Shown here piece by piece: positions 60,201 to 64,000 of a DNA stretch of 64,000 bases; position 1 is the stretch's first letter, and the number at the start of each line of letters is the position of its first letter. Source of the stretch: Saururus chinensis (Eukaryota > Streptophyta > Magnoliopsida > Piperales > Saururaceae); NCBI GenBank assembly GCA_035235625.1, contig CP141143.1, forward strand, positions 45,307,178-45,371,177, read 5' to 3'. The notes beneath the pieces were generated by a model, which had not been told where the DNA came from, ran no database searches, and was given only the letters and a program-made list of their open reading frames with translations. Made by a program: the position numbers and the translations under genes.

Positions 60201-63200
60201 TGCACAAATCGTTATATTGTTTAAAGTTTAAAGAGACCTCCCATTTATTTGTTACGTTCGTAATAACGAATTAAAGTGACAAAGTGATTCCACAATTTGA
60301 CCATTCTACCATAGCTTATATGATTTTATTCACTTAACTAGATTTAGAAAATAAAATAAATGTACTAAATGACGAACCAATCGGACCCCTTTTGGTCAAG
60401 TTATATTCTTTTGATCGATTAAAACCGAAGTAAGTTAAGTATACGCATAAATCGTTATAATGTTTAAAGTTTAAAGAGACTTCATATTCATTTAATATGT
60501 TCTTAATCAAATTGACATAGTGATTCCACAATCTGACCGTTCTTCATTAATTTATATAATTTCATTCACTTAACTTGAACAAAGCACTAAAGCTCGTCAC
60601 GAAAGTATTTTTATTTTTTTTTGTATTAATACATACTCATTTGCTAAGTTCAAAAGAATAAATCAAATGTACAAAATGATGAACGAATTGGACCACTTTT
60701 TGTTAAGTTCCTTTTGATCAATTCAAACCAAAGTAAGTTTAGAATGTGCATAAATTGTTATTTTGTTTAAAGTTTAAATATACCTCCCATTCATTTCTTA
60801 CATTCACCGTTTTTCTTTAACTTATATAATTTAATTTGCTTAACTTGATTTAGAACAAAGCACTGAAGCTCCTCAAAAATGTATAATTAATAATTACTTT
60901 CAATAAATACATACTCATTTACAAATTTCAAAAGAATAAATCAAACGTATTAAATGATAAACCAATCGGATCCCTTTTGGTCAAGTTATATATCTTTTTA
61001 ATCGATTAAAACCAAAGTAAGTTAAGAATGTGCACAAATTGTTATATCGTTTAAAGTTTAAAGAGACCTCTAATTTATTTGTTACATTAATAATAACGAA
61101 TTAAATTAACAAAGTAATTCCACAATTTGACCATTCTTACTTCATTTATTTGATTTCATTTACTTTACTAGATTTATAACAAAGCACCATAGCTCATCAC
61201 AAATATATAATTAATTATTTTAAATTAATACATACTCATTTGCCATGTTCAAAAGAATAAATCAAATGTATTAAACAACGAACCAATCAAACCCCTTTTG
61301 CTTAAGTTATATCCTTTTGATCATTTAAAACCAAACTAAGTTAAGAATGTGTACAAATCATTATATCGTTTAAAGTTTAGGGAGTCCTCCCCTCATTTGT
61401 TACATTTATAATAACGAATCAAATTGACAAAGTTATTCTACAATTTGACTGTTCTTCTTAAATTATTTTATTCGCTTAACTAGAGTTAGAATAAAACACT
61501 AAAGCTCATCACGAATGTATATTTAATTATTTTAAATGAATACGTACTCATTTACTAAGTTAAAAAAAATGAATAAAACACACTAAATGATGAACCAATC
61601 GGAACCCTTTCAATGAAGTTAAATCCTTTTGATCAATTAAAATGAAATTAAGTTAAGAATGTGCAAAATTCGTTATATTGTTTAAAGTTTAAAGAGACAT
61701 CCCATTCATTTGTAACGTTCATAATAATGAATAAAATTGGCAAAGTGATTCCATAATTTTCTATTCTTCTTTAACTTATATAATTTCATTCACTTAACAA
61801 GATTTAGAATAAATCACCAAAGCTTTTCACGAATGTATATTTAATTATTTTAAATGAATATGTACTCATTTACTAATTTTAAAAGAATAAATTAAACGTA
61901 CTAAACGATGAACCGATTAGACCCTTTTGGTTAAGTTATATCCCTTTGATTGATCAAAACCAAAATAAGTTAAGAATGTGCACAAATCGTTATATCATTT
62001 AAACTTTAAAGAGATCTCATATACATTTGTTATGTTTGTAATAATGAATCAAATTGACAAAGCGATAACCATTCTTCATTAATTTGTATAATTTCATTGG
62101 CTTGACTAGATTTACAAAAAAACACCAAAACTCGTCACGAATATATATTTAATTATTTTAAATGAATATTCATACTAAATTCCTATGTTTAAAAGAATAA
62201 ATTAAACGTACTAAACGATGAACCAATCAGACCCCTTTTGGTCATGTTACTTTTGATCGATTAAAACTGAATAAGTTAAGGGATTGCAAAAATCATTATA
62301 TTGTTTAGTGTTTAAAGAGACCTCCTTTTCATTTATTATGTTCGTAATAATGATTTAAATTAATAAAGCGATTCTACAATTTGACCGTTTTTCTTTAACT
62401 TATATGATTACATTCGCTTATTTAGATTTAGAACGAACCACAATAGCTCATCATGAATGTATATTTAATTGTTTTAAATAAATACATACTCATTTGCTAA
62501 GTTCAAAAGAATAAATTAAATGTACTAAACGACGAACTAATTGGACCCCATTTGGTCAAGTTATATCCTTTTAATCGATTAAAACCAAAGTAAGGTAAGA
62601 AGGTGCACAAATCGTTATATCATTTAAAGTTTAAAGAGAGCTCCGATTCATTTTTTACGTTCGTAATAACAAATCATATTGAAAAAGTGATTCTACAATT
62701 TGACCATTTTTCCTTAACTTATATAAATTTATTCACTTTAGATGATTTTGAACAATGAACCAAAGCTCATCATGAATATAAATATGATTGTATTAAATAA
62801 ATACATACTCATTTGCAATGGTCAAAAGAATAAATCTAACATACTAAACGATGAACCTATCAGAACCATTTTTTGTCATGCTATATGCTTTTCATCAATT
62901 AAAACCGAAGTTAGTTAAGAATGTGAAGAAATCTTTATATCGTTCAAAGAGACCTCCCATTTATTTGTTACATTAGTAATAGCTAATCAAATTGACAAAG
63001 TGATTTAACAATTTGACTATTCATCATTAACTTAAAAAATTTCATTCGCTTAACTTGATTTATAACAAAGTACAAAAGCTTATTACGAATGTATATTTAA
63101 TTGTTTTCAATTAATACATATTTATTCGCTAAGTTTGAAATAATAAAACAAATGTATTAAACGATGAACCAATCAGACTACTTTTGGTCAAGTTATATCC

Positions 63201-64000
63201 TTTTTATCGATTAAAACCGAAGTAACTTAAGAATGTGAACAAATCTTTATATCATTTAAAGTTTAAGGAAACCTCTAATTCATTTGCTACGTTCATACTA
63301 ACGAATCAAATTTACAAAGTGATACTACAATTTGACCGTTCTTCTTTAACATATATTATTTCATTCACTTAACAAGATTTAGAACAAAGTAGCATAGCTA
63401 GTCACTTAGTAAACATTGTAAATGTATATTTAATTATTTTTAATAAATGTATACTCATTTACTAAGATTAAAAGAATAAATCACATATAGTAAACAATGA
63501 ACAAATCGGACCCCATTTGGTCAAGTTAAAATTGAAGTAAGTTAAGAATGTGCACAAATCGTTATTTTTTTTAAAGCTTAAAGATACCTCCCATTCATTT
63601 GTTACATTCGTAAAAATGATTCAAATTGACAAAGTGATTCAATAATTTCACCATTCTTCTTTAACTTTTATAATTTCATTCGCTTAACTTGATTTAGAAC
63701 AAAGCACTAAAGCTCGTCTAGAATGTATAATTAATTACTATAAATAAATACATACTCATTTACTAAGTTCAGAAGATTAAATTAAGCATACTAAACTACA
63801 AACCAATCGCACCCCTTTTGGTCAAGTTATATCATGACGACGAACCAATCGGACCATGTTTTGTTCTTTTATATCCTTTTAATCGATTAAAACTGAAGTA
63901 AGTTAAGAAGGTTAACAAATCGTTATATCGTTTAAAGTTTAAAGAGACCTCCCATTCATTTGTTACGTTCTTAATAATAACAAATCAAATTAACAAAATG
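57245..64000 (+). repeat. Satellite array block C, part 3, to the window edge
   Basis: About 21 subfamily-2 monomers in the same orientation. Spacing between CGATTAAAAC sites is about 318-321 bp (for example near 59,531, 59,850 and 60,171), with some deleted monomers such as those near 60,345 and 63,840. No insertions were seen. The array runs past 64,000. Confidence 0.95.

Overview
The window looks like nuclear heterochromatin from a flowering plant. It has nested, decayed plant LTR retrotransposons (Athila-type Ty3/gypsy, chromovirus-like Ty3/gypsy, Ty1/copia), a CACTA (En/Spm-type) DNA transposon, hAT-type MITEs, and a very long AT-rich satellite array. I see no intact host gene, rRNA, tRNA or CRISPR. 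Species cannot be told from the sequence.

Left arm (1-26,144), nested mobile elements. Positions 1-7,079 are most of an Athila-type element on the minus strand (gag, protease, RT, RNase H, integrase, PBS and one LTR), cut at its 3' end by the window edge. A plus-strand chromovirus tail (7,116-7,793) follows, then a low-repeat stretch (7,794-10,201) holding splice-site-flanked, exon-like segments of a possible host pseudogene. From 10,202 to 25,388 lies one minus-strand Ty1/copia element. Two other elements split it: a 5.2-kb LTR element (13,156-18,383, 5-bp duplication CTATG), itself carrying a solo LTR (14,217-15,880, duplication GAACC), and a truncated plus-strand chromovirus (about 20,541-24,987). 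An LTR-like fragment (25,389-26,144) leads into the satellite.

Right arm (26,145-64,000), satellite array. The monomer is about 318-320 bp and I estimate roughly 90 copies. Block A (26,145-36,270) is in one orientation, block B (36,271-42,822) is inverted, and block C (42,823-64,000) returns to the first orientation. A and B belong to one subfamily and C to another, so the right-hand inversion joint is also a subfamily boundary. Higher-order repeats are visible: a dimer of about 640 bp, a block of about 1.72 kb, and a block of about 2.8-3.1 kb that carries a MITE in both copies. Monomers carry a 16-bp perfect palindrome. The array is interrupted by two MITEs, a 3,057-bp TG...CA element (probable solo LTR) and a 4,134-bp non-autonomous CACTA element built from TAGCGACG/CGTCGCTA hairpins and CT-rich blocks.

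No gene here appears able to make a full-length product; every retrotransposon reading frame is broken. The main interest is structural: satellite architecture, insertion order, and unusual non-autonomous elements. A centromeric or pericentromeric location is plausible but is inference only.
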